NCBI RefSeq assembly: GCF_040796495.1
Contig: NZ_JBFNQN010000005.1
Span: forward strand, 186,001 to 250,000
Source of the DNA: Kineococcus endophyticus
GTDB lineage: Bacteria; Actinomycetota; Actinomycetes; Actinomycetales; Kineococcaceae
DNA: 64,000 nucleotides
Direction of reading: 5' to 3'
In this document: in pieces, positions 8,807-19,224 of the stretch
Position numbering within the stretch: position 1 is the first letter of the stretch
How the letters are laid out: every line of letters starts with the position of its first letter
Position numbers and translations under genes: made by a program
The notes under the pieces: model-generated
What the model saw: only the letters and a program-made list of their open reading frames with translations
What the model was told of the DNA's origin: nothing
Databases searched by the model: none

Positions 8807-9685
8807 TCAGAACAGGACGGTGGCGAAGGAGCCGACCTCTCGGAACCCGACGCGGCGGTACGCGGCGAGGGCGCGGGCGTTGTAGTCGTTGACGTACAGC
8901 GACACCTGCTGGACGCCGTCGGCGCGGGCGGCCTCGACGACGGCGGCCATCCCGGGTTCGGACAGGCCCTCGCCGCGGCGGTGCGGCGGCACCCAGACGC
9001 CCTGCACCTGCACGACCTTCGGGGACACGGCGCCGAGCTCGGCCTTGAAGACGACCTCGGGACCGGAGCGGCCGGCGTCGACGCGGACGAAGGACCGGCC
9101 GGTGGAGACGAGCTCGGCGATGCGGGCGCGGTAGGCGCCGCCGCCGTCGGGCGGGGCGGGCGCGTAGCCGATCTCCTCGGTGAACATCGCGACGCAGGCC
9201 GGGACGACGAGGTCGAGCTCACGCAGCGTCGCGCGCCGCACGGCGGGGTCCGGGCGCACGGACGGCTCGGTGTCGCAGACCATGAGCGGCTGGTGGGCGC
9301 GCACCTCGCGCGCCCCGCGCCAGGACGGCTCGAGGCGTCGCCACAGGGCGAGCACCTGCTCGGCGGGTCCGACGAGCGAGGAGCAGCGCCGGCCCTCGGC
9401 GCGGGCGGTGGCGGCGAACGCGTCCAGGGCGGCGGGCGTCGCCTCGACGGGGACGAGGTTGGCCCCGGCCCAGCAGGCCGAGACGAGGGCGCCGTCCTCG
9501 AACCAGCCCCACACCTGACCACCGAGGTCGGTGCCGGGCCGGGCCAGCAGCCCGAGGAGCCGGGCCGAGACGAAGAGGTTCGCGACGGGGTCGCGGTCGC
9601 ACAGGCGCAGCAGGGCGGGGGCGTCGGCCCCGCCCAGAACGCGCAGGGTCCCCGAGGCGGCGGAGCCTCGTGCGGCCGGGTTCAT
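8807..9685 (-). CDS. GNAT-family N-acetyltransferase with DUF4081 N-terminal domain
   Basis: A 292-residue protein. The C-terminal half is a GNAT fold with the acetyl-CoA loop VPPHRRGEGLSEPGM (about residues 225-240) and the following YVNDYNARALAAYRRVGF segment that closes the domain. The N-terminal half resembles the actinobacterial DUF4081 domain, which commonly precedes a GNAT domain in genes next to ispG. The ATG at 9685 has GGGAG 8 bases upstream; an upstream in-frame extension of 40 codons is rejected as Arg-rich noise. Substrate is unknown. It lies downstream of ispG in the usual actinobacterial order. Confidence 0.85.
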   Translation of the reverse strand: MNPAARGSAASGTLRVLGGADAPALLRLCDRDPVANLFVSARLLGLLARPGTDLGGQVWGWFEDGALVSACWAGANLVPVEATPAALDAFAATARAEGRRCSSLVGPAEQVLALWRRLEPSWRGAREVRAHQPLMVCDTEPSVRPDPAVRRATLRELDLVVPACVAMFTEEIGYAPAPPDGGGAYRARIAELVSTGRSFVRVDAGRSGPEVVFKAELGAVSPKVVQVQGVWVPPHRRGEGLSEPGMAAVVEAARADGVQQVSLYVNDYNARALAAYRRVGFREVGSFATVLF

Positions 9686-9752
9686 CAGGGACACTCCCGC
9701 ATCCTGCCCGCTCGGACCGGCCCGGTCGAGACGGACACCCCGGCGCGTCCCG

Positions 9753-10913
9753 TCAGCCGACCGTGACGGTCGGCGACCCCGCGGTGCTCTCGTCCTCGGG
9801 TTCACCCATCTCGGCGGCCAGGCGGTTGGCCTCCTCGATGAGGGTCTCGACGATCGCGTGCTCGGGAACGGTCTTGATGACCTCGCCCTTGACGAAGATC
9901 TGGCCCTTGCCGTTGCCGCTGGCCACGCCGAGGTCGGCCTCGCGGGCCTCCCCCGGGCCGTTGACGACGCAGCCCATGACGGCCACGCGCAGCGGGACCG
10001 TCAGGCCCTCCAGCCCCTCGGTGACGGCGTCGGCGAGGGAGTAGACGTCGACCTGCGCGCGCCCGCACGAGGGGCAGGAGACGATCTCGAGCTTGCGCGG
10101 GCGCAGGTTCAGCGACTGCAGGATCTGGATGCCGACCTTGACCTCCTCGGCCGGCGGCGCGGACAGGGACACGCGGATGGTGTCGCCGATCCCCTTGCTC
10201 AGCAGCGCACCGAACGCCGTGGCCGACTTGATCGTCCCCTGGAACGCCGGGCCGGCCTCGGTGACGCCGAGGTGCAGCGGCCAGTCGCCGCGCTCGGCGA
10301 GCAGCTCGTACGCGCGGACCATCACGACCGGGTCGTTGTGCTTGACCGAGATCTTGAAGTCGTGGAAGTCGTGCTCCTCGAAGAGCGAGGCCTCCCAGAC
10401 GGCCGACTCCACGAGGGCCTCCGGCGTCGCCTTGCCGTACTTCTCGAGCAGGCGCGGGTCGAGCGAGCCCGCGTTGACGCCGATCCGGATCGAGACGCCC
10501 GCGTCCTTGGCCGCCTGGGCGATGTCCTTGACCTGGTCGTCGAACTTGCGGATGTTGCCCGGGTTCACGCGCACCGCACCGCAGCCGGCGTCGATCGCGG
10601 CGAAGACGTACTTCGGCTGGAAGTGGATGTCGGCGATGACCGGGATCTGCGACTTCTTCGCGATGATCGGCAGCGCGTCGGCGTCGTCGTTCGTCGGGCA
10701 GGCCACGCGGACGATGTCGCAGCCGGAGGCGGTCAGCTCGGCGATCTGCTGCAGCGTGGCGTTGATGTTGGTGGTCGGCGTGGTGGTCATCGACTGCACC
10801 GACACCGGCGAGTCGCTGCCGACCCCCACCTTGCCCACCTGGATCTGCCGGGTCTTGCGACGCGGGGCCAGGACGGGCGGGGGGAGGGCGGGGAGACCGA
10901 GGCTGACGCTCAC
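9753..10913 (-). CDS. ispG: 4-hydroxy-3-methylbut-2-enyl-diphosphate synthase (flavodoxin)
   Basis: A 386-residue iron-sulfur enzyme of the MEP pathway, converting MEcPP to HMBPP for isoprenoid synthesis. The N-terminal TIM barrel opens with [20 protein letters not shown] and VQSMTTT, and contains [18 protein letters not shown] and [11 protein letters not shown]. The C-terminal domain carries the 4Fe-4S cysteines in [11 protein letters not shown] and, 30 residues on, [11 protein letters not shown]. The GTG at 10913 gives the family-typical N-terminus VSVSLGLP. It is in the conserved dxr, rseP, ispG order, so two MEP enzymes are encoded within 4 kb. Confidence 0.96.
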   Translation of the reverse strand: MSVSLGLPALPPPVLAPRRKTRQIQVGKVGVGSDSPVSVQSMTTTPTTNINATLQQIAELTASGCDIVRVACPTNDDADALPIIAKKSQIPVIADIHFQPKYVFAAIDAGCGAVRVNPGNIRKFDDQVKDIAQAAKDAGVSIRIGVNAGSLDPRLLEKYGKATPEALVESAVWEASLFEEHDFHDFKISVKHNDPVVMVRAYELLAERGDWPLHLGVTEAGPAFQGTIKSATAFGALLSKGIGDTIRVSLSAPPAEEVKVGIQILQSLNLRPRKLEIVSCPSCGRAQVDVYSLADAVTEGLEGLTVPLRVAVMGCVVNGPGEAREADLGVASGNGKGQIFVKGEVIKTVPEHAIVETLIEEANRLAAEMGEPEDESTAGSPTVTVG

Positions 10914-10988
10914 GCACAGCAGTATCAACCCCGGGTCCGGCACGGACGAATCCAGGTCACGTCCGGGCCGCAACCGTCCACCGGACTC

Positions 10989-12311
10989 TCACTGGTTCAG
11001 CGTGACCGGCCTGACGATGTCGGCGTACAGCAGCAGCACGCTCATCCCCACGAGCAGGATCGAGACCCCGTAGGCGACGGGCATGGCCTTGGCCACGTCC
11101 ACCGGTCCGGGGTCGGGCCGGCGGCGCAGTCGGTAGACCCCCTTCTTCACGACCTCCCACAGCGCCCCGGCGATGTGGCCGCCGTCGAAGGGCAGCAGCG
11201 GGATGAGGTTGAAGACGAAGAGCGCGACGTTCAGGCCGGCGAGCAGCGAGACGAGCCGCGACGTCCGCTCGGCCAGCTCGTCGCCGGGGATGACGGCCGG
11301 CAGCGCGTTCATCTCCCCCGCCAGCCGGCCGATGCCGACGACGCCGATGGGCCCCTCCGGGTCGCGCGGCGCCGACCCGAACGCGGCCTGGGCCACGTCG
11401 TAGAGCCGCTGCGGCAGCCGGACGACGATCCCGGCCACGCTCTCGACCTGCTGCCCGACGACGCCCGGCACCTCGTCGAGGCCGATGCGCACCACCGCGA
11501 TGGACGGGGACACGCCGAGGAACCCGACCTCCTCCGTCCCGCCCGTGGGCCGGCCGTTCGCGTCGAGGGCCTCGCGCCGGGTCGAGACGGGCGTGACCGT
11601 CAGCGGGACCCGCTGTCCGTCGCGTACGACGACGAGGTCGACGGCACGACCGCCGTGGTCGCGGATGGCGGCCGACAGCTGGTTCCAGCTCTGCACGGGG
11701 GCACCGTCGAACTCGACGACCTCGTCGCCGGGGCGCAGTCCCGCGGCCGCACCGGGAGCGGCCGGGTCCCCCGCCGCGCAGGTCGTGGCGGTGCTGCCCG
11801 CGGGCAGGACGCACTGCGAGACCGCCGACAGGCGCGGGACGTACCCCGGCTGACCGATGGCGCTGGCGGCGATCGCCGTCAGGACCAGCGCGAGCAGCAG
11901 GTTGACGAACGGCCCGCCGAACATCACGACGATGCGCTGCCACACCGGCTTGGACGTGAAGGTGCGGTGCTCCTCCCCCGGCCCGACCTCGACGAAGCTC
12001 GCCTGCCGCGCCTCCTCGGCCATGAGCGCCCAGCGGCCCGTGGTGGACGCGCGCACCTGGCCGTCCGGGCCGGGGGGGAACATCCCGATCATCCGGATGT
12101 AGCCGCCGAGCGGGATCGCCTTGACGCCGTACTCGGTCTCGCCGCGCCGGCGGGAGAACACCGTCGGGCCGAAGCCGACCATGTACTGCGTGACCTTGAT
12201 GCCGAACCGCTTGGCGGGCAGCAGGTGACCGACCTCGTGCAGGGCGATCGACAGCGCGACGCCGACGGCGGCGGCGAGGATGCCGACCACCCAGAGCAGG
12301 ACCTCGCTCAC
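10989..12311 (-). CDS. rseP: M50 site-2 protease with PDZ domain (RseP/RIP1-like)
   Basis: A 440-residue intramembrane zinc metalloprotease. The catalytic HEVGH sits in the first transmembrane helix (about residues 26-30), followed by [15 protein letters not shown] and the [12 protein letters not shown] loop. One PDZ-like domain lies in the middle ([20 protein letters not shown], near residue 190). The C-terminal [19 protein letters not shown] supplies the third zinc ligand. It cleaves anti-sigma factors or remnant signal peptides in the membrane. Its GTG start overlaps the dxr stop by four bases. It corresponds to Rip1 of mycobacteria in position and architecture. Confidence 0.93.
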   Translation of the reverse strand: MSEVLLWVVGILAAAVGVALSIALHEVGHLLPAKRFGIKVTQYMVGFGPTVFSRRRGETEYGVKAIPLGGYIRMIGMFPPGPDGQVRASTTGRWALMAEEARQASFVEVGPGEEHRTFTSKPVWQRIVVMFGGPFVNLLLALVLTAIAASAIGQPGYVPRLSAVSQCVLPAGSTATTCAAGDPAAPGAAAGLRPGDEVVEFDGAPVQSWNQLSAAIRDHGGRAVDLVVVRDGQRVPLTVTPVSTRREALDANGRPTGGTEEVGFLGVSPSIAVVRIGLDEVPGVVGQQVESVAGIVVRLPQRLYDVAQAAFGSAPRDPEGPIGVVGIGRLAGEMNALPAVIPGDELAERTSRLVSLLAGLNVALFVFNLIPLLPFDGGHIAGALWEVVKKGVYRLRRRPDPGPVDVAKAMPVAYGVSILLVGMSVLLLYADIVRPVTLNQ

Positions 12312-13552
12312 CGCGACGACCCGTCCGTGAGCTCGCGGGCCCGGGCACGCGCCCAGTCCTCGGCGGCCAGCACGTCCTCGACGTCGCGCGGCTCACCGGC
12401 GGGCTCGTGCTCGGCGACGACGCGCGCGAGCGTGTCGACGATGCCGAGGAACGGCAGCCGGCCGGCGTGGAAGGCGGCGACGCACTCCTCGTTCGCGGCG
12501 TTGAACACGGCCGGGACGGTCGACCCGCGCCGACCCGCCTCACGGGCCAGGTCCAGGGCCGGGAACGCCTGCGCGTCGACCGGCTCGAACGTCCAGCTCG
12601 CGGCGCGGGTCCAGTCGACCCCGGCCGCGGCACCGGGCACGCGGTCCGGCCAGGACAGCCCCAGCGCGATGGGCAGCCGCATGTCCGGCGGCGAGCACTG
12701 GGCCAGGGTCGAGCCGTCGGTGAACTCGACCATCGAGTGCACGACCGACTGCGGGTGGACGACGACGTCGATCCGGTCGTAGCCGATGCCGAACAGCAGG
12801 GACGCCTCGATGACCTCCAGCCCCTTGTTGACGAGGGTCGCCGAGTTCGTCGTCACGACCGGCCCCATCGACCACGTCGGGTGGGTCAGGGCCTGCTGGG
12901 GGGTGACGTCGGCGAGCTGCGCGCGCGTGCGGCCGCGGAACGGCCCGCCGCTGGCCGTGAGGACGAGCCGGGCGACCTCGTCGGCGGCGCCGCCGCGCAG
13001 GCACTGGGCGAGCGCTGAGTGCTCGGAGTCGACCGGGACGACCTGGCCCGGGGCCGCCGCGCGCGTCACGAGCGGACCACCGGCGACGAGGGACTCCTTG
13101 TTGGCCAGGGCCAGCGTGCGGCCGGCGGAGAGGGCGGCCAGGGTCGGCCGCAGCCCCACCGAGCCCGTCATGCCGTTGAGGACGACGTCGCAGGGGTGCG
13201 CGGCGACCTCGGTCGCGGCGTCCGGTCCGGCCACCACGCGGGGCAGCGGACGGCCTGCGGCCTGCGCGCGCAGGGCCTCCTCGAGCGGGCCGCGGGCCTC
13301 CTCGCGCGCGACGCCGACGAGGGCGACGCAGTGGTCGAGGGCCTGGCGCGCGAGCGCCGCGACGTCGGCGCCCCCGGCCGCCAGCGCGACCACGCGGAAC
13401 GGCGCCTCGGCGCCCTGCGCGCCCGCGGCCTGCACGACATCGAGCGCCTGGGTGCCGATGGAGCCCGTGCTGCCGAGCAGGACCACGTCCCGGACGCCCC
13501 CGGGACGCTCGGTCGGGACGGCGGCGTGACGGGGCGTGCGGGAGGAGCTCAC
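12308..13552 (-). CDS. dxr: 1-deoxy-D-xylulose-5-phosphate reductoisomerase
   Basis: A 414-residue enzyme that rearranges and reduces DXP to MEP with NADPH, the committed step of the MEP pathway. The NADPH-binding [14 protein letters not shown] starts near residue 22, [12 protein letters not shown] near 135, and the metal/substrate segments [10 protein letters not shown] and HPTWSMG follow. The GTG at 13552 is chosen because it gives a family-length protein; the much longer open frame upstream has unrelated composition. No strong ribosome site is visible. It is coupled to the site-2 protease gene by GTGA and faces away from a secreted protease gene. Confidence 0.94.
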   Translation of the reverse strand: MSSSRTPRHAAVPTERPGGVRDVVLLGSTGSIGTQALDVVQAAGAQGAEAPFRVVALAAGGADVAALARQALDHCVALVGVAREEARGPLEEALRAQAAGRPLPRVVAGPDAATEVAAHPCDVVLNGMTGSVGLRPTLAALSAGRTLALANKESLVAGGPLVTRAAAPGQVVPVDSEHSALAQCLRGGAADEVARLVLTASGGPFRGRTRAQLADVTPQQALTHPTWSMGPVVTTNSATLVNKGLEVIEASLLFGIGYDRIDVVVHPQSVVHSMVEFTDGSTLAQCSPPDMRLPIALGLSWPDRVPGAAAGVDWTRAASWTFEPVDAQAFPALDLAREAGRRGSTVPAVFNAANEECVAAFHAGRLPFLGIVDTLARVVAEHEPAGEPRDVEDVLAAEDWARARARELTDGSSR

Positions 13553-13673
13553 GCGTCCATCATGGCCTGCGACCGGGGCCCGCCACGCCCCGTGACGGGC
13601 GGCCTGCAGCAGATCTGCACGGGATCGGCGAGGATGACCCCGGCAGCACGACCACTCGGGAGGGACACCCGCC

Positions 13674-14744
13674 ATGCGCACGCACCTCACGCGGAGGCTC
13701 ATCGCCGCGTCCTCGGCCGTCGTCGTCACGCTCGGTGGCGCCGCGACCTTCGCCGCGACGACGGCCACCGCGGCCCCGGGCGGCGGGGTGTCCCTGCTCT
13801 CGACCGTCGACGCGTCCGGCCAGCAGGCCGCGCTCGACTTCTGGACCGCCGAGCGACTGGCCCAGGCCACCCCGCTCGACCGCACCGTGACGAACCGGGG
13901 TGCGGGTGCCCCGGGCGCGGCCGCCGCCGTCGGCACCGCCCAGCCCTCGACCGCCGCGCCCCGGCCGCGGTCGACGTCGGTCGCCCAGGGGGACGCTCCC
14001 GTCCTGCCGCGCGCCCCGCGCGAGGCCTCGGGCGTCGTCACCGGGGACGCCGTCAGCACGGCCCGGAACTGGGTGGGCGGCGCGCTGCCGACCGTCGGGC
14101 GCCTCTACTTCACCCAGGGCACCGGCAAGTTCGAGTGCACGGCCAGCAGCGTCGATTCCCCCAAGGGCAACGTCATCGTCACCGCCGGCCACTGCGTGAC
14201 CGAGAACCGCCTGGACTCCCGCAACCTCATCTTCGTGCCGGGGTTGGCCGGGGCCAGCGAACCGCAGGGCCGCTTCGCGGTCGGCCAGACGTTCACCACG
14301 ACCCAGTGGCGCACGCTGGACCAGCAGTCGTCCGCGGCGCTGAGCTACGACGTCGGGTTCGCCCTCGTCACCCCGCGCAGCGGCAAGTCCCTCAAGGACA
14401 CCGTGGGCGCCAACCGGATCGCCTTCGACACCCCCCTGGCACGCACGACCGTCCTGGGGTACCCCGGCCGCAGCACCACGGCCGACGGGTTCACGCTGCA
14501 GTACTGCACGGGCACCCAGTTCACCGACAACGGCCCCGGCGCGACGACCGACGTCGCCACCCTGTGCGACCTCGGCGGCGGCTCCAGCGGCGGCCCCTGG
14601 GTGCACGACTTCGACCCCGCCACGGGCACCGGAACGGTCACGTCCGTGACGAGCTTCAGCTACGACGACAACACCTCGGTGCTGTACGGACCGCGGTTCG
14701 GCAGCGTCGTCCGCGACGTCTACACGCGGGCCGCGAACGCCTGA
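13674..14744 (+). CDS. Secreted trypsin-like serine protease
   Basis: A 356-residue protein with a Sec signal peptide ([18 protein letters not shown], then cleavage likely after ATAA near residue 34). The mature part has an approximately 90-residue linker, then a chymotrypsin-fold domain. The catalytic triad is visible: TAGHCV (His), SYDVGFALV (Asp) and [10 protein letters not shown] (Ser, about residue 305). The Cys in GHCV and further cysteines suggest disulfides. It resembles actinomycete extracellular glutamyl-endopeptidase-like or trypsin-like peptidases. GGAGGG lies 9 bases before the ATG. It is a single gene ended by a strong hairpin and looks like an insertion between dxr and downstream housekeeping genes. 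Confidence 0.85.
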   Translation: MRTHLTRRLIAASSAVVVTLGGAATFAATTATAAPGGGVSLLSTVDASGQQAALDFWTAERLAQATPLDRTVTNRGAGAPGAAAAVGTAQPSTAAPRPRSTSVAQGDAPVLPRAPREASGVVTGDAVSTARNWVGGALPTVGRLYFTQGTGKFECTASSVDSPKGNVIVTAGHCVTENRLDSRNLIFVPGLAGASEPQGRFAVGQTFTTTQWRTLDQQSSAALSYDVGFALVTPRSGKSLKDTVGANRIAFDTPLARTTVLGYPGRSTTADGFTLQYCTGTQFTDNGPGATTDVATLCDLGGGSSGGPWVHDFDPATGTGTVTSVTSFSYDDNTSVLYGPRFGSVVRDVYTRAANA

Positions 14745-14755
14745 CCCCCATCCGC

Positions 14756-14793
14756 AGGAAGGGCCCCGCCGGAGTTCCGGCGGGGCCCTTCCT
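14756..14793. terminator. Strong bidirectional terminator hairpin
   Basis: A perfect 17-bp stem beginning AGGAAGGGCCCCGCCGG with a four-base loop AGTT lies between the convergent protease gene (+) and the aldehyde dehydrogenase gene (-). The outermost pairs are A/T-rich (AAGG/CCTT), giving a short T run on both strands, so it can serve both genes. Confidence 0.85.
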
Positions 14794-14805
14794 CGTGCGA
14801 CGTCC

Positions 14806-16290
14806 TCAGAGCGGGAAGTTCACGTACTTCGTCTCGAGGTACTCCTCGATGCCCTCCAGGCCGCCCTCGCGACCGAACCCGCTGGCCTTGACCCCGCCGA
14901 ACGGGGCGGCGGCGTTGGAGACGACCCCGGCGTTGAGGCCGACCATGCCGGTCTCCAGGGCCTCGGCGACGCGCATCCCGCGTTCCAGGCCCTGCGTGAA
15001 CGCGTAGGCGATGAGGCCGTACTCGGTGTCGTTGGCCAGGGCGATGCCCTCCTCCTCGGTGTCGAAGACGACGACGGGCGCCACGGGCCCGAACGTCTCC
15101 TCGCGCAGGAGGCGGGCGTCGGCGGGGACGTCGACGACGACGGTGGGGGCGTAGAAGTACCCCGTGTCGCCCACGGCGCTGCCCCCCGTGAGCACCCGGG
15201 CCCCGGCGTCCACGGCCTCGGTCACGCGCTGGGCGACGTCGTCGCGGGCCCGGGCGTCGATGAGCGGCCCGACCTGCGCGCCGTCCTCGGTCCCGCGGCC
15301 GACGACCAGCGACCCCATGCGCTCGGCCAGGCGGCGGGAGAACTCGTCCGCGATCCCGCGCTGGACGTAGAACCGGTTCGCCGCGGTGCACGCCTCGCCC
15401 TGGTTGCGCATCTTCGCCGCCATCGCGCCGTCGACCGCCTTGTCGAGGTCGGCGTCGTCGAAGACGAGGAACGGCGCGTTGCCGCCGAGTTCCATGGAGA
15501 TGCGCAGCAACTGCTCGGCGGACTGCTCGACGAGCTTCTTGCCGACGGGCGTGGACCCGGTGAACGTGAGCTTGCGCAGCCGCGGGTCGGCGATGAGGGG
15601 CGCCGTGACCTTGCCGGTGGTGGAGGACGTCAGGACGTTGACGACGCCCGCGGGGACACCGGCCTCCTCGAGGACCTGCGCCAGCAGCAACGTCGTCAGC
15701 GGGGTCTGGGTGGCGGGTTTGACGACGATGGTGCAGCCGGCCGCGAGGGCCGGGGCGATCTTCCGGGTCCCCATGGCGAGCGGGAAGTTCCACGGCAGGA
15801 TCGCCAGCACGGGGCCGACGGGCTGCTTCATCGTCAGCAGGCGCGAACCCCCGACGGGGTTCTCCGAGTAGCGGCCCGCGATGCGCGGGGCCTCCTCGGA
15901 GAACCAGCGGAAGAACTCGTTCCCGTACGCCACCTCGCCGCGGGCCTCGGCCAGGGGTTTGCCCATCTCCAGGGTCATGAGGAGGGCGAAGTCGTCGGCG
16001 CGGGCGGCGACGAGGTCGAACGCGCGGCGCAGGATCTCCGCGCGTTCCCGGGTGGGCGTGCGGGCCCACCCGGCCTGCGCGGCGACCGCGGCGTCGAGCG
16101 CGGCGGCGCCGTCCTCGACCGTGCCGTCGGCGATCTCGACGAGGGTCCGGCCGGTGGCCGGGTCTTCGACGGCGATGCGCCCGCCCCCGCTGGCCTCGCG
16201 CCAGGTCCCGCCGATGAACAGGCCGGTCGGGACGCGGGCGAGGAGTTCGGACTCCCGGGCGCTGGTGGGGTTCGTGGTGGTGCTCGTCAT
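14806..16290 (-). CDS. gabD: NAD(P)-dependent succinate-semialdehyde dehydrogenase
   Basis: A 494-residue aldehyde dehydrogenase. It shows the cofactor segment ILPWNFPLAMGTRKIAPALA, the FTGSTPVGKKL loop, the general-base Glu in MELGGNAPFLVFDDAD and the catalytic Cys in GEACTAANRFYVQ. The length and ELGGNAPF are typical for the succinate-semialdehyde dehydrogenase branch, the second step of GABA degradation to succinate. It is 48 bp downstream of gabT on the same strand, which fixes the assignment. A PucR-type regulator is divergent from gabT. The terminator hairpin follows 13 bp after its stop. Confidence 0.9.
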   Translation of the reverse strand: MTSTTTNPTSARESELLARVPTGLFIGGTWREASGGGRIAVEDPATGRTLVEIADGTVEDGAAALDAAVAAQAGWARTPTRERAEILRRAFDLVAARADDFALLMTLEMGKPLAEARGEVAYGNEFFRWFSEEAPRIAGRYSENPVGGSRLLTMKQPVGPVLAILPWNFPLAMGTRKIAPALAAGCTIVVKPATQTPLTTLLLAQVLEEAGVPAGVVNVLTSSTTGKVTAPLIADPRLRKLTFTGSTPVGKKLVEQSAEQLLRISMELGGNAPFLVFDDADLDKAVDGAMAAKMRNQGEACTAANRFYVQRGIADEFSRRLAERMGSLVVGRGTEDGAQVGPLIDARARDDVAQRVTEAVDAGARVLTGGSAVGDTGYFYAPTVVVDVPADARLLREETFGPVAPVVVFDTEEEGIALANDTEYGLIAYAFTQGLERGMRVAEALETGMVGLNAGVVSNAAAPFGGVKASGFGREGGLEGIEEYLETKYVNFPL

Positions 16291-16338
16291 GGCGGCGATC
16301 CTCTCGTGGGGTCCGTCCGGGAAGGGGTTCAGCGCAGG

Positions 16339-17721
16339 TCAGCCGGCGGCGAAGACGCCGTCGAGGACGTCGAAGGCCTGCTCGAGCAGGGCGTCGCCGA
16401 TGCTCAGCGGCGGCAGGAACCGCAGGACGTTGCCGTCGGTGCCGCAGGTCAGGACGATGACGCCCCGCTGGGCGGCCTCCGTCGCGACCTTCTTGGCCAG
16501 GGCGGCGTCCGGCTCGGTGGTGCCGGGCTTGACGAGTTCCACGGCGACCATGGCTCCGCGGCCGCGGACGTCACCCACGCGGGGGTCGCGCTCGGCGAGG
16601 GCGCGCAGCCGGCGGAACAGCAGTTCCTCGATCCGGCGGGCGCGCTCGAGGAGGCCCTCGTCCTCGACGGTCCGCAGGACGGCGAGCGCCGCCGCGGTGG
16701 CCAGCGGGTTCCCGCCGTAGGTGCCGCCCAGACCGCCCGTCACCGGGGCGTCGACGATCTCCGCCCGGCCCGTGACCGCCGACAGGGGCAGACCGCCGGC
16801 GACGCCCTTGGCGATGGTGACGAGGTCGGGTTCGACGCCCTCGAGGGCGCTCGCGAACCAGGCGCCGGTGCGGGCGACGCCGGTCTGGACCTCGTCGGCG
16901 ACGAACACGACGCCGTTCTCGCGGGCCCAGGCCGCGATGGCCGGCAGGAACCCCGGCGCGGGGACGATGAACCCGCCCTCGCCCTGGACCGGTTCGACCA
17001 CGATTGCGGCGAGGTTGGCGGCGCCGACCTGCTTCTCCATGACGGCGATGGCGCGCGCGGCGGCGGTCGGCCCGTCGAGGCCGTCGCGGAAGGGGTAGCT
17101 CAGGGGGGCGCGGTACACCTCGGGGGCGAAGGGCCCGAAGCCGTTCTTGTACGGCATGTTCTTGGCCGTCATGGCCATCGTGAGGTTCGTGCGGCCGTGG
17201 TAGGCGTGGTCGAAGACGACGACGGCCTGGCGCCCGGTGTGGGCGCGCGCGATCTTCACGGCGTTCTCGACGGCCTCGGCGCCGGAGGTGAAGAACGCGC
17301 TCTTCTTGGCGAAGTCGCCGGGCGTCAGCTCGGCGAGGCGCTCGGCGAGCTCCACGTAGGAGTCGTAGGGGGTGATCATGAAGCAGGTGTGGGTGAACCG
17401 CGCGGCCTGCTCCGTGACGGCCTCGACGACGGCCGGGGCGGAGTTGCCGACGGTGGTCACGGCGATGCCCGAGCCGAGGTCGGCGAAGGAGTTGCCGTCG
17501 ACGTCGACGACGACGCCCCCGCCGGCGGCGTGGGCGAAGAACGGCATGGAGGAGCCGACGGCGGCCGAGACGGCCGAGGACCGGCGCGCGGCCAGCTCCT
17601 TCGAGCGCGGCCCGGGGACCTCGGTGACGAGGCGGATCTCCTGCGGCAGCGAGGGTCCACCCTGCGTGGTGGTCGGGCCGGCGGTCTCCTGCGGGCTGAT
17701 CCCCGGGGTGAGCATCGTCAT
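16339..17721 (-). CDS. gabT: 4-aminobutyrate--2-oxoglutarate transaminase
   Basis: A 460-residue class III aminotransferase that moves the amino group of GABA to 2-oxoglutarate, giving succinic semialdehyde. Visible are the FTSGAEAVENAVKIAR cofactor segment, FVADEVQTGVARTG with the PLP-contacting Asp, DLVTIAKGVAGGLPLSAV with the Schiff-base Lys, and GGTYGGNPLATAAALAVL. The ATG at 17721 (MTMLTPGISPQ) gives a normal length; the long upstream extension lies opposite the regulator and is rejected. It heads the gabT-gabD pair. Control by the divergent PucR protein is likely. Confidence 0.92.
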   Translation of the reverse strand: MTMLTPGISPQETAGPTTTQGGPSLPQEIRLVTEVPGPRSKELAARRSSAVSAAVGSSMPFFAHAAGGGVVVDVDGNSFADLGSGIAVTTVGNSAPAVVEAVTEQAARFTHTCFMITPYDSYVELAERLAELTPGDFAKKSAFFTSGAEAVENAVKIARAHTGRQAVVVFDHAYHGRTNLTMAMTAKNMPYKNGFGPFAPEVYRAPLSYPFRDGLDGPTAAARAIAVMEKQVGAANLAAIVVEPVQGEGGFIVPAPGFLPAIAAWARENGVVFVADEVQTGVARTGAWFASALEGVEPDLVTIAKGVAGGLPLSAVTGRAEIVDAPVTGGLGGTYGGNPLATAAALAVLRTVEDEGLLERARRIEELLFRRLRALAERDPRVGDVRGRGAMVAVELVKPGTTEPDAALAKKVATEAAQRGVIVLTCGTDGNVLRFLPPLSIGDALLEQAFDVLDGVFAAG

Positions 17722-17826
17722 GGCTCGACGGTAGGCGTCCGCGTCACCCGCGTCAGTGTCGGGCACGCACATCCTCACGGGCCGCCGACGGTGCAGACCG
17801 GACACCTGGTGCGGCACCATGGCGGG

Positions 17827-19200
17827 GTGGTGCTGCTCGCGGACCTGCTCTCGACCGCCTCCCTCGACCTCCGCCTGGTCGGGGGCGATCCGGACGTCCC
17901 GGTGCGCTGGGTGGCCACGAGCGAGCTGGACGACCCGACGCCGTTCCTCGAGGGCGGGGAGCTGCTGCTGACGACGGGTCTGCGGGTGCCGCGCGACGGC
18001 TGGGCGCGCTGGGTGGGCCGGCTCACGGGCGCGGGCGCAGCCGGCGTCGGTTTCGGGGTGGGGTTGTCGCACCGCACCGTCCCGCGCACGCTCGTCACCG
18101 CGGCCTCCGCGGCCGGTCTCGCCGTCGTCGAGGTGCCCGTGCCGACGCCGTTCATCGCGGTCTCCCGGCGCCTGGCGGACCTGCTGCGGCGCAGCGAGAA
18201 CGAGGCCGAGGCCGCCGCCGCCCGCGCCGGCCGGGACCTCGCGGCGGCGGCTGCGGGCCCGGACGGGGCGCGTGCGGTGCTGCAGCGGACGGCGCGGGCC
18301 GTGCACGGATCGGCCTGGTTGCTCGACGCGGCGGGCACCGTCCTGGCGGCGACGTCCTCGCAGGCTCCCCCCGCGGCGGCGCTGGAGGGGCTGCACCGGG
18401 TGCGCGGCCAGGGAGCCCGCGCGGCGTGGACGGAGGTCACCGCGACCGGGACGGTGACGTTGCGGGCCAGCGGGGCCACCCGGTGGCTGCTCGTGGCGGG
18501 GGGCCCGGACGTCCCGCGCGCCGTGCAGGGCACCGTGGGCACGGCGGCCGCGCTGCTGGACCTCCTGACGGCCCACCCCGTGCTCGACACCGAGGCCGTG
18601 ACGCGCGTCGTCACGAGCGGTGCCGTCGACCTCGTCCTGACCGGCCGGGTCGACCTCGCCCGGCGGCTGGCCGGCGCCGTGGGGGTGCAGCTACCCGACC
18701 CCGTCGTCGTCGTGCGCTGGAGCGGTGCGTTCGCCCCGGACCTGCCGAGCAGCGGGCAGCACGCCCTCGGCTCCCCCGCCGCGGTCGCCGCGGCGCTGCA
18801 GGGGTGGACCGGGCGCGCCGGGACCGGCCGCCCCGTCCCGCTCTCCGACGCCTCCGCCCGCGCCGCCGACGCCGCCTGGGCCCGGACGTCGGCGCGACGA
18901 CCCGTCGTCCAGGCCGACGGGTCCTCGTTGCCGGACCAGCTGGACCCGGCCGGCCTGGAGGCGTGGGCGACCGGCCGACTGACCGGGCTGAGCGACGCCG
19001 AGCTGCGCCGGACCGTGGAGGTCTTCCTGGCCCACCACGGCGCCCGCCAACCGGCCGCGGACGCCCTCGGCGTGCACCGCAACACGCTGCGGCAGCGGCT
19101 GTCCCGGGCCGAGCGCCTGCTCGGGGTCTCGCTGGAGGACCCGACGGACCGGGCGGAGGTGTGGCTGGCGCTCGTCACGACCCGCGCGCACGCGGAGTGA
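17827..19200 (+). CDS. PucR-family transcriptional regulator
   Basis: About 457 residues. The N-terminal PucR domain begins VVLLADLLSTASLDLRLVGG and contains GGELLLTTGLRV. A central GGDEF-like/CdaR region follows, then the C-terminal helix-turn-helix with LGVHRNTLRQRLSRAERLLG (about residues 415-435) and the closing DRAEVWLALV. Such proteins activate purine, amino-acid or GABA catabolic operons. It is divergent from gabT-gabD with about 105 bp between the starts, and so is the probable regulator of GABA use. The start is uncertain: GTG 17827 matches the family N-terminus, but GTG 17830, 17809 and 17791 are in frame and no clear ribosome site favours one. Confidence 0.85.
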   Translation: MVLLADLLSTASLDLRLVGGDPDVPVRWVATSELDDPTPFLEGGELLLTTGLRVPRDGWARWVGRLTGAGAAGVGFGVGLSHRTVPRTLVTAASAAGLAVVEVPVPTPFIAVSRRLADLLRRSENEAEAAAARAGRDLAAAAAGPDGARAVLQRTARAVHGSAWLLDAAGTVLAATSSQAPPAAALEGLHRVRGQGARAAWTEVTATGTVTLRASGATRWLLVAGGPDVPRAVQGTVGTAAALLDLLTAHPVLDTEAVTRVVTSGAVDLVLTGRVDLARRLAGAVGVQLPDPVVVVRWSGAFAPDLPSSGQHALGSPAAVAAALQGWTGRAGTGRPVPLSDASARAADAAWARTSARRPVVQADGSSLPDQLDPAGLEAWATGRLTGLSDAELRRTVEVFLAHHGARQPAADALGVHRNTLRQRLSRAERLLGVSLEDPTDRAEVWLALVTTRAHAE

Positions 19201-19224
19201 GTGGCCGCCTGCCAGACTCCCGTC

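Noticed and set aside
9531-12782. A 1,083-codon plus-strand open frame over ispG, rseP and dxr
   Set aside because: It is the antisense of three well-supported enzymes and has Arg/Asp/Gly shadow composition with no domain motif.
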